NCBI GenBank assembly: GCA_964371195.1 | Contig: CAYJLD010000023.1 | Span: 1-30,806 of the forward strand | Direction of reading: 5' to 3' | Source of the DNA: CAYJAD01 sp964371195 | Lineage (GTDB): Bacteria; Desulfobacterota; Desulfovibrionia; Desulfovibrionales; Desulfovibrionaceae | DNA length: 30,806 bases | In this document: piece by piece, positions 7,662-18,000 of the stretch | How the letters are laid out: each line of letters starts with the position of its first letter | Position numbering within the stretch: the first letter of the stretch is position 1 | Notes under the pieces: generated by a model | Databases searched by the model: none | What the model was told of the DNA's origin: nothing | Seen by the model: only the letters and a program-made list of their open reading frames with translations | Translations under genes and position numbers: made by a program

Positions 7662-7699
7662 ATGTATTTATCTAAGATTATTTGCATTTAGGAGATATC

Positions 7700-8146
7700 A
7701 TGACACAGATTTCCAGTATGGACATTGATGAGATTTGCTCTATTTTACCTCATCGTTATCCCTTCTTGTTAGTGGATAGAGTGGTAGAATGCGCACCTAA
7801 ATCACACATAAAAGCCTATAAAAATGTCACTGTTAATGAGCCATTTTTTCAAGGCCATTTTCCTGATTTACCCATTATGCCGGGAGTGCTCATTATTGAA
7901 GCTTTAGCCCAAGCTGCTTGCTTATTGGGCCTTGCTGAACTAGGCTACCCAAAAGACAAACTCCTACTCTTTACTGGCATTGAAAAAGTTAAATTTCGCC
8001 GTCAAGTTAGGCCAGGAGATAGGCTAGATCTTGAATGCACTAATCCTCGTTGGAAAATGAAGCTGTGCAAGGTTGAAGTACGCGCTTTTGTTGATGGACA
8101 ACTTGCCGCAGAAGGTATCATCACTGCCGCCCTTAGTGACAGGTAA
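7700..8146 (+). CDS. fabZ: (3R)-hydroxyacyl-ACP dehydratase FabZ
   Basis: FabZ removes water from 3-hydroxyacyl-ACP in fatty-acid elongation and competes with LpxA for acyl chains. The start was set at ATG 7700, after AGGAGATATC; a frame from TTG 7682 is upstream of the ribosome-binding site. The 148-residue product has the family length. Key segments are HRYPFLLVDRV, the active-site H53 (FQGHFPDLPIMPGV) and E67 (LIIEALAQAA), and the C-terminal strand region RRQVRPGDRLDLE. A heptose kinase gene starts 4 bases after its stop, giving an envelope-synthesis operon with the glycosyltransferase. Confidence 0.96.
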   Translation: MTQISSMDIDEICSILPHRYPFLLVDRVVECAPKSHIKAYKNVTVNEPFFQGHFPDLPIMPGVLIIEALAQAACLLGLAELGYPKDKLLLFTGIEKVKFRRQVRPGDRLDLECTNPRWKMKLCKVEVRAFVDGQLAAEGIITAALSDR

Positions 8147-8150
8147 TATC

Positions 8151-9176
8151 ATGCATATGCCCAAGATTGATAAAGCCCATCTACATACTAGTGCACTTAG
8201 TTTGCAAGATAAAAAAGTGCTTATCTTGGGCGATGTCATGCTTGACGCCTACTTACAAGGCGATGCTCAAAGAATTTCCCCAGAAGCTCCAGTGCCGGTG
8301 GTAAATATTACCAGTCAAAGGCATATGCTAGGTGGTGCTGCTAACGTTGCACAAAATATTCTTAGCCTAGGTGGCAAGCCAACACTTTTGGGGATTTGTG
8401 GCAATGGCAGTGACGGGCAAAAACTAACAACACTTTTGGATGAGTCCTCCATAACTAGCCATGTTCTACAAAGTGCAGAAAGAAAAACCATCGTAAAAAC
8501 ACGTATTATGGCACAAGGCCAACAAGTTTTGCGTTTTGACAAGGAAGATTACAAACCCTTAAATCCTGATGAATGTGCATATATTTGTCAAAGCTTACAG
8601 CAATTAATTCCAGAACATGCTGTGATAATACTTTCAGACTATGCCAAGGGCCTAGTTAATATTGACATTCGTGAATGCATACAAAATATAATTAAGTCCA
8701 TGCCAAATCCTGCTGAATTACTAGTGGACCCCAAGCCTGGTAATGCCGTTTGCTACACGCATAGTTCGCTTATGACACCCAATAGAAAAGAAGCATCACA
8801 AATGGCCCATATGGAACTTAGAAGCAAAGAAGATATCATTCTTGCTGGACGGCGTATTATGGATGCTTATGCTTGTGCTGAACTACTTATAACCCTTGGG
8901 GCTGATGGGATGGCTTTGTTTAGTAAGGATGGAGCCGTTTGGAATATTGCTCCTAGTGCCAAGGCAGTATTTGATGTAACGGGTGCTGGTGATACGGTTA
9001 TCTCAACTCTAGCCTTAGGGCGTGCAGCAGGGCTTGATATGCTAACATGCTCTGTGCTTGCAACCTATGGTGCTGGCCTTGTGCTTGAGCATGTAGGCGT
9101 TGCTAGTGTAAGTGCTAGCGATATAGTGCAAGTAATTGAAACCACAACTATGCCTAAGTGCATACGCTGGGAGTAA
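8151..9176 (+). CDS. hldA: D-glycero-beta-D-manno-heptose-7-phosphate kinase (HldE kinase domain only)
   Basis: This PfkB-family kinase adds the 1-phosphate to heptose 7-phosphate on the way to ADP-heptose for the LPS inner core. The start is ATG 8151, just after the fabZ stop; AGG precedes it, and a second ATG (8157) is possible. The 341-residue product has LILGDVMLDAYLQGDAQRIS (24-43), EAPVPVV, the GGAANVAQNI motif and the anion-hole/catalytic motif GAGDT with D281. It stops after the kinase domain; the nucleotidyltransferase half of E. coli HldE is absent, so a separate adenylyltransferase must be elsewhere. The glycosyltransferase ATG follows after one base. Confidence 0.9.
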   Translation: MHMPKIDKAHLHTSALSLQDKKVLILGDVMLDAYLQGDAQRISPEAPVPVVNITSQRHMLGGAANVAQNILSLGGKPTLLGICGNGSDGQKLTTLLDESSITSHVLQSAERKTIVKTRIMAQGQQVLRFDKEDYKPLNPDECAYICQSLQQLIPEHAVIILSDYAKGLVNIDIRECIQNIIKSMPNPAELLVDPKPGNAVCYTHSSLMTPNRKEASQMAHMELRSKEDIILAGRRIMDAYACAELLITLGADGMALFSKDGAVWNIAPSAKAVFDVTGAGDTVISTLALGRAAGLDMLTCSVLATYGAGLVLEHVGVASVSASDIVQVIETTTMPKCIRWE

Positions 9177-9177
9177 T

Positions 9178-10317
9178 ATGTTAGAGCAATCCACACAAAA
9201 TACTTTGCTAAAACCTGCGCGCAAGGTAGCTTTAATCCATTATTGGCTTGTAAGCATGCGTGGTGGTGAAAAAGTTTTGGAATCTTTATGTCGCATGTAT
9301 CCTGAAGCACATATATTTACACATGTAGTACAGAAAGAAGCACTGTCTCCATTATTACAAGAACGTGTTATTAATACATCTTTTATTCAAAAACTACCAT
9401 TGGCAAAAAAGCATTATCAAAAATATTTGCCGCTTATGCCCCTAGCTTTAGAACAATTGGACCTTAGCGACTATGATCTTATAATATCGAGTGAATCCGG
9501 ACCAGCTAAGGGAGTACTAACTCGTACTGAAAGTACGCATGTTTGTTATTGCCATTCCCCCATGCGATATTTATGGGATATGTATCCTCAATACTTAGCT
9601 GCTGCATCTTGGCTAATGCGTCCAGCTATGCGTTATTGCTTTTCACGTTTACGCGCTTTTGATGTGCTCTCTGCCAATCGTGTAGACCACTTTGTAGCTA
9701 ATTCTAAAACTGTTGCTGCGCGTATAAAAAAGCATTGGCGACGTGAAGCAAGTGTTGTGCACCCTCCTATAAATGTAGATGACTTTCCAATTCCTACCAA
9801 GCCAAGAGAAGATTTTTATCTCTATGTTGGACAACTTGTTGATTACAAAAGGGTAGATATTGCCATTGAAGCTTGCAATCGTTTAAAGCGCAAATTAATT
9901 GTGGTTGGTGATGGTGAAGCTAAAAAGAAATGGCAAGCCATTGCTGGGCCGCATATAAACTTTTTGGGGCGTGTTTCTACTAAAGAAATTATTGACCTGT
10001 ATGCTAGGTGCAAGGCTTTGCTCTTTCCAGGTGAAGAAGATTTTGGCCTAGTACCAGTAGAAGCCATGGCTTGTGGTGCACCTGTGCTTGCCTATGGTTG
10101 TGGTGGAGCTACCGAAACTGTTTTACATGAAAAAACAGGGCTTTTTTTCTCCACCCAAAATGCTGACGATTTATGTACTAGCATAGAAAGCTTTGAAGCC
10201 ATGCAGTCTAACTTTGATGCTCACACAATACGTGAGCATGCTTTACGCTTTGATGAAAAAAGTTTCGCGCAAAACATGCTCAGAGAAATTGAACGCGCAA
10301 GAGCGCGTGAAATTTAA
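9178..10317 (+). CDS. GT4-family glycosyltransferase, WbaZ-like
   Basis: The 379-residue protein is a retaining GT-B enzyme likely to add a sugar to LPS core or O-antigen at the inner membrane. The N-terminal domain opens with KVALIHYWLVSMRGGEKVLE; the C-terminal domain has FYLYVGQLVDYKRVDIAIEA, LIVVGDGEA and the E-x7-E donor motif E287...E295 (PGEEDFGLVPVEAMA) followed by GGATETV. Its ATG 9178 has GGGAG within the end of the kinase gene, so translation is coupled. Donor and acceptor sugars cannot be read from sequence. A small hairpin (ACGCGC-AAGA-GCGCGT, 10293-10308) overlaps its end, but no clear T tract follows. Confidence 0.88.
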   Translation: MLEQSTQNTLLKPARKVALIHYWLVSMRGGEKVLESLCRMYPEAHIFTHVVQKEALSPLLQERVINTSFIQKLPLAKKHYQKYLPLMPLALEQLDLSDYDLIISSESGPAKGVLTRTESTHVCYCHSPMRYLWDMYPQYLAAASWLMRPAMRYCFSRLRAFDVLSANRVDHFVANSKTVAARIKKHWRREASVVHPPINVDDFPIPTKPREDFYLYVGQLVDYKRVDIAIEACNRLKRKLIVVGDGEAKKKWQAIAGPHINFLGRVSTKEIIDLYARCKALLFPGEEDFGLVPVEAMACGAPVLAYGCGGATETVLHEKTGLFFSTQNADDLCTSIESFEAMQSNFDAHTIREHALRFDEKSFAQNMLREIERARAREI

Positions 10318-10321
10318 TTGT

Positions 10322-10597
10322 TTAAGCTAACAATGCAGCCACACGCGAAGCATCAAGCCCACTATGCACAAACATAGCTTCATGCGGCTCACTTGTAATA
10401 CTATTCATGGTGTCTTGTAGTACAGTGTCCACTTCATCATCGCTTAAAAGTGTTGCACTTTGAGGAAAACTACTAATACGTACACTGTCCTCTTGTTTTA
10501 TGGTGCTATCTTGACTAACGGGGGCTTGACGGTGGCCTTGTTCCCAAAGTGTAGCCATGGCACTTACATTGCTTGCATTACTTCCTGTTATTTCCAT
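10322..10597 (-). CDS. Hypothetical protein, 91 aa
   Basis: I do not recognise this small protein. It is soluble and mildly acidic, rich in Ser/Thr/Asp, with no signal peptide or membrane segment. A strong minus-strand site (AGGAG, 8 bases before ATG) supports translation. The C-terminus SEPHEAMFVHSGLDASRVAALLA looks like an ordered helix, while the first half looks disordered. It lies convergent to the glycosyltransferase, 4 bases from its stop, and divergent from htpG. A regulatory or adaptor peptide is conceivable but not shown. Confidence 0.68.
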   Translation of the reverse strand: MEITGSNASNVSAMATLWEQGHRQAPVSQDSTIKQEDSVRISSFPQSATLLSDDEVDTVLQDTMNSITSEPHEAMFVHSGLDASRVAALLA

Positions 10598-10719
10598 GAT
10601 AAACTCCTGACGGGTAAATATTTTTGTTATAATGACATTTATTGTCTCTATGCAAATTTTATATGCAAATTACATTCCAAGAAAAAAATGCCGCCCTTAG
10701 AAATTTTTACATTAAACCC

Positions 10720-10749
10720 TTGACGATAGCCAAAGACATTTTATTTATA
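10720..10749 (+). promoter_or_regulatory. Candidate promoter for htpG
   Basis: TTGACG (10720-10725) and TTTATA (10744-10749) are 18 bases apart, ending 26 bases before the htpG start. CCTTGA resembles part of a heat-shock -35, but no CCCAT-type -10 follows, so a sigma-70 promoter is the better reading. No CIRCE inverted repeat was seen. Confidence 0.5.
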
Positions 10750-10775
10750 AAGAGCACTATTTTTTGGAGGATGTT

Positions 10776-12680
10776 ATGAGTAGTACAAAGAAACATAAAT
10801 TTAAAGCTGAGGTGCGTAAAGTCCTAGATATTATTACGCATTCACTTTATACCAATCGTGAAATATTTTTGCGTGAGCTTATTTCCAATGCATCGGATGC
10901 TCTTGATAAGCTACGCTTTCAGCAAAGTAGAGGGCAAATACCTCTACACCCAGACGGCGCACTTGAAATAAATATCACCATTGACAAAGATGCCAAAACT
11001 TTGACTATTACTGATACAGGTATTGGGATGAGTGAAAGTGAGCTCATTAATAATCTTGGGACTATTGCTAAATCAGGCTCAGAAGAATTTTTGGCCGACA
11101 TAAAAAATAAAGATGACAATAAGGAAGATGCGTCTAACATTATTGGTCGTTTTGGAGTAGGCTTTTATGCTGTTTTTATGGTGGCAAACAAAGTAGAAGT
11201 TAGCTCTCGTCCAGCATTTGGAGAAGAAGCTGCCCATGTATGGGTTAGCGATGGTAGCGGCACATTTACCATCAATGCCACCGATGACGCCCCAGAACGC
11301 GGTACTCGTATTGTAGCCTACCTTAAAGATGATGCAGAAGAGTTTTTAGAAAAATATCGTATTGAATCAACCATTCGTAAACATTCAGCTTTCATCCCAT
11401 TCAACATTAGTGTTGATGGTGAACATGTTAATACAACTCAAGCTCTATGGCGTGAACCAAAGTTTTCCATCACCAAGGAGCAATATGCTGAATTTTATAA
11501 ATTTTTAACCTATGACAGTCAAGACCCACTAGAGACTATACATCTATCTGTTGATGCCCCAGTGCAATTTAATGCCCTGCTCTTCATACCTGAACATAAG
11601 CATGATTTCTTTGGCAGTGGGCGTGACAATTGGGGACTTGACCTCTATGCCAGACGTGTACTTATTATGCGCGAAAATAAAGAACTCTTGCCAGAGTATC
11701 TATCATTTTTCAAAGGTGTAGTGGATACTGAAGATCTGCCCTTAAATATATCGCGTGAAACCCTACAAGAAAATGTAGTGCTTAGAAAAATCCAGCAAAC
11801 ATTGGTCAAGCAAAGCTTAAGCCACCTTGAAAAACTATCTGGTGATAGTGCAAATTATGCTAAATTTTGGCATGCTCATGGGCGTGTATTTAAGCTTGGC
11901 TATCATGACTATATAAATCGTGAAAAAGTCGCATCCCTACTACGTTTTAATTCATCATTCCATGATGAGGCTGATGGTCTTAGCTCACTTGATGATTACA
12001 TGGGTCGTGCAAAATCTGGACAAAAAACATTTTGGTATGTATCTGGCCCAAGTCGCGAAGCCGTACGCCTAAACCCTCATTTAGAGGTATTTGCCAAAAA
12101 AGGCCTTGAAGTATTTTATCTAACTGAGCCCATTGATGAGTTTGTTATGGAAGGGCTTGGCCAATATAAAGAATGGGACTTTAAGGCTGTGGAGCATGCC
12201 AGTGACGATAGCCTAAAAGATTTTGAAAATACTGCCGATGATAAACCAAAGTCAAACCCTCTAGCTGATGAGGATGTGCAAAACTTTGATGCATTACTTA
12301 AACATATGCAAAGTATCCTAGGTGATAAAGTTAAAGAAGTGCGCATTTCCCATCGCTTAGAAGATAGCCCAGCTTGCCTGGTAGCCCCCGACGGTGGAAT
12401 GACATCTTCTATGGAAAAACTTATGCGCGTTATGAATAAAGATGATTCAGTGCCTCAAAAAATCCTTGAGGTAAACCGAGACCATCCTATGCTACGCACC
12501 TTACTACGCATACATAAAGCTGATACAAATGATACATTATTAGCTGAAATGGTAGAAGGACTTTACGACACAAGTTTACTTTTAGACGGTTATATAAAAG
12601 ATCCCCATGCCATAGCAAGCCGTACCAATAAGCTTATGGAACAAGCTGGAGCTTGGTACGCTGAACTTAAAAAAATGTAA
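10776..12680 (+). CDS. htpG: Molecular chaperone HtpG (Hsp90)
   Basis: HtpG is the cytoplasmic ATP-dependent Hsp90. The start was set at ATG 10776, preceded by TTGGAGG; a frame from TTG 10764 includes the ribosome-binding site itself. The 634-residue product is close to the usual 624. The GHKL ATPase domain shows E34 and N38 (RELISNASDALDKL), D80-x-G-x-G (DTGIGM), GTIAKSGSEEF and GRFGVGFYAVFMV. The middle domain has LPLNISRETLQENVVLRKI, typical of Hsp90. The C-terminal dimerisation region (about 510-634) is complete. It is a single-gene unit ending in a strong terminator. Confidence 0.97.
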   Translation: MSSTKKHKFKAEVRKVLDIITHSLYTNREIFLRELISNASDALDKLRFQQSRGQIPLHPDGALEINITIDKDAKTLTITDTGIGMSESELINNLGTIAKSGSEEFLADIKNKDDNKEDASNIIGRFGVGFYAVFMVANKVEVSSRPAFGEEAAHVWVSDGSGTFTINATDDAPERGTRIVAYLKDDAEEFLEKYRIESTIRKHSAFIPFNISVDGEHVNTTQALWREPKFSITKEQYAEFYKFLTYDSQDPLETIHLSVDAPVQFNALLFIPEHKHDFFGSGRDNWGLDLYARRVLIMRENKELLPEYLSFFKGVVDTEDLPLNISRETLQENVVLRKIQQTLVKQSLSHLEKLSGDSANYAKFWHAHGRVFKLGYHDYINREKVASLLRFNSSFHDEADGLSSLDDYMGRAKSGQKTFWYVSGPSREAVRLNPHLEVFAKKGLEVFYLTEPIDEFVMEGLGQYKEWDFKAVEHASDDSLKDFENTADDKPKSNPLADEDVQNFDALLKHMQSILGDKVKEVRISHRLEDSPACLVAPDGGMTSSMEKLMRVMNKDDSVPQKILEVNRDHPMLRTLLRIHKADTNDTLLAEMVEGLYDTSLLLDGYIKDPHAIASRTNKLMEQAGAWYAELKKM

Positions 12681-12687
12681 CAATTAA

Positions 12688-12724
12688 AAGTCAGAGCCGC
12701 CTAGTAAATGGGCGGTTCTGACTT
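12688..12724. terminator. Bidirectional terminator between htpG and cobL
   Basis: AAGTCAGAGCCGCC (12688-12701) pairs with GGCGGTTCTGACTT (12711-12724) in 14 pairs with one G-U and a 9-base loop. On the minus strand it is followed by TTTT, so it ends the cobalamin operon and also stops htpG. Confidence 0.85.
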
Positions 12725-12731
12725 AATAGGT

Positions 12732-13973
12732 CTATATTTTTTCAATCAATACAAGAAATACCGGATTTTCTGGCACAAGACGAATATCTTGGCCAAGGCT
12801 TGAACTGTGACTTAAACCAAGCTGGAATACCTCAACCTTAAAGCTACGTTTATTAAAAAATTTTTCCACTTTTTGTAATGTTCCAAGCAGTACACAACTT
12901 ATAACCATGCGCCCACCACTAATTAGGGACTTTGATAAGTATTTTAATAAATCTTTACCATCTAAGTCGCTTAATCCACCACCCACAAAAATACCATGAG
13001 GCCTTGGTAAATTATGTAAACATTGTGGTGCTGACCCTTGACAAATATCTAAAATTAATGCCCCCGTAGTGCGACGGTTTTTTTCTATATCTTTAATGCG
13101 TGAAAGTTTTTTTTCCACCGCTATCACTTGGCCTGCATATGCAAGCGCACACATCTCAAGAGCTACAGACCCAGAACCTGAACCTATATCCCACAATGTA
13201 TGTTCTGGCTCAATGCGTAAAAGACTCAAGGCAGTTGCACGCACAGCAAACTTAGTCATCAAATTATTTTCGCGCGCCAATTGTTTAGGCAAAAGACCCA
13301 ATACTGGCCGAGCACTTTGGGCAGTAGGCTCTATAAGAAGAGTGCAGTAACCAAGTATTTTTTCATTGTGGTGCAAAGCCTTAGCAAGACTTAAACTAAA
13401 TATATTTTCATCTTCTTGCCCAAGATTTTGTGCAATATGCATAGTAAAGTTACGCGCACCACGCTCATATAGATAATTGGCAATATCCTTAGGGCTTGCC
13501 TTAGCATCAGTTAGCACACAAACTGGATTATGACTAAATAGAGCAACATTTAGCCTATGCCAGCCTGCAGGGCGTCCATGCAGTGACACGTGCTGTACAT
13601 TATGCCAAGCTATACCAAGCCTTGCACACAGATTTTGCATAACACTAATACCTGGATAAATATGCACAGACTTTTGCCCAAAGTATTTTATTAAGCTTAC
13701 TCCAATACCATAATATAATGCATCTCCATCTGCTAAAACCAATACTTGTTTACTCTGAGCGCGTGCTTGCTCAATGGATTTAAATATATTTTCTAAGGGG
13801 CTGGTAATGGCAAGACATTCTTTACCTTTGATATTTTGCCTAGCTGCTATCTGTTTTAACAACGCCTTGCCACCCACAATATACTGGGCATCTTGTAAAA
13901 GTTTTACTTCCTTAGCACTTAGCACCTGTCCATATATGGAAAGCACTTCTATGGGGAACAATTTTTTTTTCAT
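12732..13973 (-). CDS. cobL: CbiE-CbiT fusion: precorrin C5,15-methyltransferase (decarboxylating)
   Basis: This bifunctional SAM-dependent enzyme methylates C5 and C15 of the corrin ring and removes the acetate carboxyl in cobalamin synthesis. The 413-residue product joins an N-terminal CbiE tetrapyrrole methylase (about 1-215, with ADGDALYYGIG at 81-91) to a C-terminal CbiT domain (about 235-413, SAM-binding WDIGSGSGSVALE with D262). The fused form is the CobL arrangement; in anaerobic pathways CbiE and CbiT may be separate. Its ATG overlaps the cbiD stop by 4 bases (ATGA), so translation is coupled. It is the last gene of the minus-strand operon. Confidence 0.92.
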   Translation of the reverse strand: MKKKLFPIEVLSIYGQVLSAKEVKLLQDAQYIVGGKALLKQIAARQNIKGKECLAITSPLENIFKSIEQARAQSKQVLVLADGDALYYGIGVSLIKYFGQKSVHIYPGISVMQNLCARLGIAWHNVQHVSLHGRPAGWHRLNVALFSHNPVCVLTDAKASPKDIANYLYERGARNFTMHIAQNLGQEDENIFSLSLAKALHHNEKILGYCTLLIEPTAQSARPVLGLLPKQLARENNLMTKFAVRATALSLLRIEPEHTLWDIGSGSGSVALEMCALAYAGQVIAVEKKLSRIKDIEKNRRTTGALILDICQGSAPQCLHNLPRPHGIFVGGGLSDLDGKDLLKYLSKSLISGGRMVISCVLLGTLQKVEKFFNKRSFKVEVFQLGLSHSSSLGQDIRLVPENPVFLVLIEKI

Positions 13974-15064
13974 AAGCTAAATAACTCTCTACCATCCAAG
14001 TGAAATAAATGTATTTTTACCCTACGCCCAGCAAAGTTTTCAGCAGTGCTGGCACAAAGTTTCGTAATTAAACTTAGTATATCCATACTATACGCACTTG
14101 TTAGTATAATTTCTAAAGCATGGTTTGCAGTAACGCAGAGTTTAACTTCTTCAACTCTATCACTTTCAAGTCCAGCTTGTTGACACCACTTAGCCAGTAA
14201 AGCAAAATCTAAGGTAGAACTATGAGCATGAGTATATGCATGCCCTTGAGCAAGCTTGACTAGTTTCCCAAAAAAACACCCCCAAACTAATTCAAAAGGA
14301 TACTTAGCCGCTTCTTGCAATGAAAACTGTGCAAAATCTGCCACTTGCACTGCTGATTGTGCTGACAGATGAGAATATTTTTTTAATAATAGGCGCTCAG
14401 AACGTCGCCCCGTACTTAAGCAAATTATATCACAACCAGTAGCAAATGCTACTTGCAAACCCTGACTAATGGTGGCCTTCCAAGCTTTATGGCTAAATGG
14501 CCGCACTGTGCCTTGTGTGCCAAGAATAGATATTCCACCCATAATACCAAGGCGTGGATTAAAAGTTTTTTTAGCCAGTCTCTCCCCATCTGGAACAATT
14601 ATACAGAGTTCAATACCTCCAGTATAGTTGTACTTTTGGGCTACTTGTAAAAGTCCTGTACGTATTTGCTTGCGCGGAGCAGGATTAATGGCTGCTTCTC
14701 CAACAGGAAGGGGAAGACCAGGCAAAGTGAAATATCCAACGCCTTGACCGCCTTTTATATGTATTTGGCCTTGCCTATTATTAAGACGTATATGGGCATG
14801 GATATAAGCATTATGTGTAACATCGGGGTCATCGCCACCATCTTTTTTCACTATACCAAGCCCCTGCCCAATGCCTTGTAAACTCACAGACACAATAGGT
14901 ATGCGCAAACTTTTCGCTATTAAAACATTATCCTGAGGAGGCAATGGTATATCCATATATTTAGGATAATTATCGCAGTCTAATACATATTGTAAAGCAG
15001 CCATAGCTGCAGCTGTTGCAGCAGACCCTGTGCTAAAGCCTTCACGCAAAGTTGTCTTTGACAT
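13970..15064 (-). CDS. cbiD: Cobalt-precorrin-5B (C1)-methyltransferase CbiD
   Basis: CbiD adds the C1 methyl group in the anaerobic (early cobalt insertion) branch of cobalamin synthesis. The 364-residue protein starts LREGFSTGSAATAAAMAAL, the diagnostic CbiD N-terminus, and has VKKDGGDDPDVTHN, GGQGVGYFTLPGLPLPVGEAAINP and GGISILGTQGTVRPFS, all family hallmarks. A minus-strand GGAGAG precedes ATG by 9 bases. Its start lies 23 bases inside the end of the 1016-aa gene, and its end overlaps cobL. The pairing of CbiD with CobL supports the anaerobic route, as expected for a sulfate reducer. Confidence 0.95.
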   Translation of the reverse strand: MSKTTLREGFSTGSAATAAAMAALQYVLDCDNYPKYMDIPLPPQDNVLIAKSLRIPIVSVSLQGIGQGLGIVKKDGGDDPDVTHNAYIHAHIRLNNRQGQIHIKGGQGVGYFTLPGLPLPVGEAAINPAPRKQIRTGLLQVAQKYNYTGGIELCIIVPDGERLAKKTFNPRLGIMGGISILGTQGTVRPFSHKAWKATISQGLQVAFATGCDIICLSTGRRSERLLLKKYSHLSAQSAVQVADFAQFSLQEAAKYPFELVWGCFFGKLVKLAQGHAYTHAHSSTLDFALLAKWCQQAGLESDRVEEVKLCVTANHALEIILTSAYSMDILSLITKLCASTAENFAGRRVKIHLFHLDGRELFSL

Positions 15065-18000
15065 ATTTTTTGCTCTCCAAGGAGCATAGAGGTAATATTT
15101 CTTTTAAATATGTCTTATGCATGGACAAATAAAAAGCCAAAGGTTTTCCAAATTGACGCCCAAGCATGCCATCCACAAACAACCTACTAACCTCGCGCTC
15201 TTGCATGAGAATTAATTGAAAATATCCAAAGATATTTTGCTCTTCCTTGCTCATACCAGATAGTATTTTCTTGCATACTTCTTGTGCTCTTGGTCTATAA
15301 AGCCAAAAATACATAAAATCCAAAGCATCAACAATTAAAGCTCGCCTAAGTGCAGGGTTTTTTTCTTCAATTTTTTTCAAAAATCGCTTGGGTTTTACCA
15401 TCAAATTCAAAACATTATCTTCTGGAAAAAGCAATTCAATTTGCACGTAATTATTAAACATTTGCTGGAATTTTGTTTTATAATCCCAACGGCGTATGCG
15501 TACATTATTTTTGTGGTCAGCATAGCCTTCTATAAGAGCAGCTACAGTATCTGAGGCCATTTTAGAAATAATGGCAGAGCTCATTTGTATAATGGTATTG
15601 GGGTTATTTACCTGCGATAAGTATAATATTTCATAAACAATACCATTAAACAAAATGGCCATGGGCACGGCTAGGGCACTACGGAAAATATTGCCAACTA
15701 TGGCTTCTAAAGGCAAACCACGAATGGTGTTGTGCCAAGCAATATAGAGGCCATTCACCACAGCCATAATTGTATATACCATGACAGTATTATTTGCCAC
15801 AGTGTAGCCAAGCGTGTCTTGTAATAGCAAAATACGTACACCCAATTCCAATAATGGAACAGAAAAACCCGTGTACATCAACGAATCACAAAGCCTTGAC
15901 CAACTAACATAGTCTCCCCAGCGCAATAAAGTAGCACGGTGCAATCCGCCACCAGCCACTACTGCCTGCACAATATTTCTAACCCCAGTTATACCAAACC
16001 AAATAATTGGTCCAAACCAAGCTAAGAACCACCAAGTTTGAGTATATTGAAAGGCAATACATGCTGGAATAAAGCCTACTAAGACCTTTAGAAGGTTTGC
16101 AAGGCGGTAGCTAAGATATTTTGGCGCAGGTATAGACTTCTTTGAGGCAGTTGCTTTATCGTTGCAACTCTCTTTTTTTACACTGCCCAAGGCCGCTATA
16201 TTGCCAGGTTTGGCAATGCGAGCTGAGGATGAACGCGGCGACCATTCTTGCTCCTTAATATATCCATAATGATACTTCCCTGGTATAAGTCGGATAAGTT
16301 TTGTAAGTAAACTCTTTTGAGGTATAAATTCATTGGGTGTTAGACGCATATTATAATACATGGACATATAAAATGGCACTTCAACATTTTCTCTTTGCTT
16401 TTCTATAGCTTTTTGCCCGCGCGTTGGTAATGTTCCAATAAAAACTAAACCCATCCCCACATCACTTTCAGGCCGCCCCGTGGCATCGCTACCCATATGC
16501 ACCCATAGTGGTTTTGAAGCATAAAAATTCTTAAAAACCTGTATATTACCTAGAATACTATGTAAGACTGCGCATCGCTCTGTGTGCTCTTCAATGCTTT
16601 CATCTTCAGCCTTTCCATCATCTATGCGCTTTTTAAGCTTATCAAGAATTACATATTTTAGCCTTGGCACACTAGCCTCATTAATAGCAATTTGTAATTC
16701 TACAATTTCATTAATGTTTTCGATGTTTTCTTCATGCCATTCTCGCAAGTTAAAAAGCTCAATATGAGTTACTAAACCTTGGCATTGCCATAAAATTTCC
16801 AAAACATCTTCAGACGTTAAATTGGCAATATTTAATGTTATTACATTATTAGTATATATGCTTGAAAGCCAGTCAAGCAAAGTTACGGGCTTTAAGCGTA
16901 AAAGCTCTGGAGTATCTGCATCAAGGACTGGTACGGTTGGTGATGGTAGATCAGGATTTTTTTCTGGAGCAATATAGTCACTGTATATGTTAGCACTTGT
17001 GATTGCTTGTAAAATATCGCACTTAGCCTTTATTTGTTCTTGTAAGTGGCTGTCTTCGTTTTCTAATGCGTTTTGTAAAGTATCTTCTGCCTGCAAAACT
17101 TTCGCTTGAAGGTGAATATATATGCATTCTGCTAAATGCACTAAGGAAGCTTGCCCAAAACCTACAAATTGCTTAAAGCTTTCAAGTGAAATTTCTTCAA
17201 TATTATCACAATTAAGACCAAGTTTATCAGCCATTGAAAAACGATGTTTTGTATTCCAAACATCTAGCATTTTAAATACATAGCGCTGTTGCCATGCTGA
17301 AGCCTCACGCCCTAATTCCATGAGGTGACGCATAGGGGCTTCTGATAAAAATTCTATAAATTCATCCGCATCATACATATTGCGCGGACTCCAAACAAAA
17401 TGAGCATATTTGTTTCTAAATGGTACAGCGTATTCAAATCCAATACGCACCTTAATGCCCACAATAGCCGCAGCACTTAGAACCTCTCGTACGGCCTCTT
17501 CTTCAATAAAATTGTAATAAATAATTGTAAGATGACGAATGCCTCTTAACCAAGCATCCATAATTAAGTGGGTTGAGTTTTTGCGCCCCTTGGTGTTGGC
17601 ATCATGCACATGATGATCAAAGGCTAGTTGACTCCAATCTTCTGGCATTTCAATAAGCCCATAATTGGCAAGCAATTCGCGCACCACATGCGGAGTACCC
17701 CTAGCAGCACGGCGAAAGTCACTGGCTAGGTAAATCTGCCGCTCCATATTACCATGAGCACGGATAAGCTCCTTCATGATTTCTATGAGCACTCTAGCAG
17801 TATTGCGCCTAAAACTTGTTTTGGCACTGTTTAAAACTTCATCATATAAAGCTGATAAAGCATTAAGACGATTTTGGCTATCGCCAACTTCAAGGCTATC
17901 TATTAGTCTTGCAACGGCAAAAGCCACACGCATTTCACGAGAAAGAGAAAGCGTTTTTATGCCATGCGGGTGCAAGTTGGTCTCAAAAAAACTTTGCCCA

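Noticed and set aside
10720..10749. Heat-shock sigma-32 promoter or CIRCE element before htpG
   Set aside because: Only part of the -35 resembles sigma-32; the -10 and any CIRCE inverted repeat are absent.
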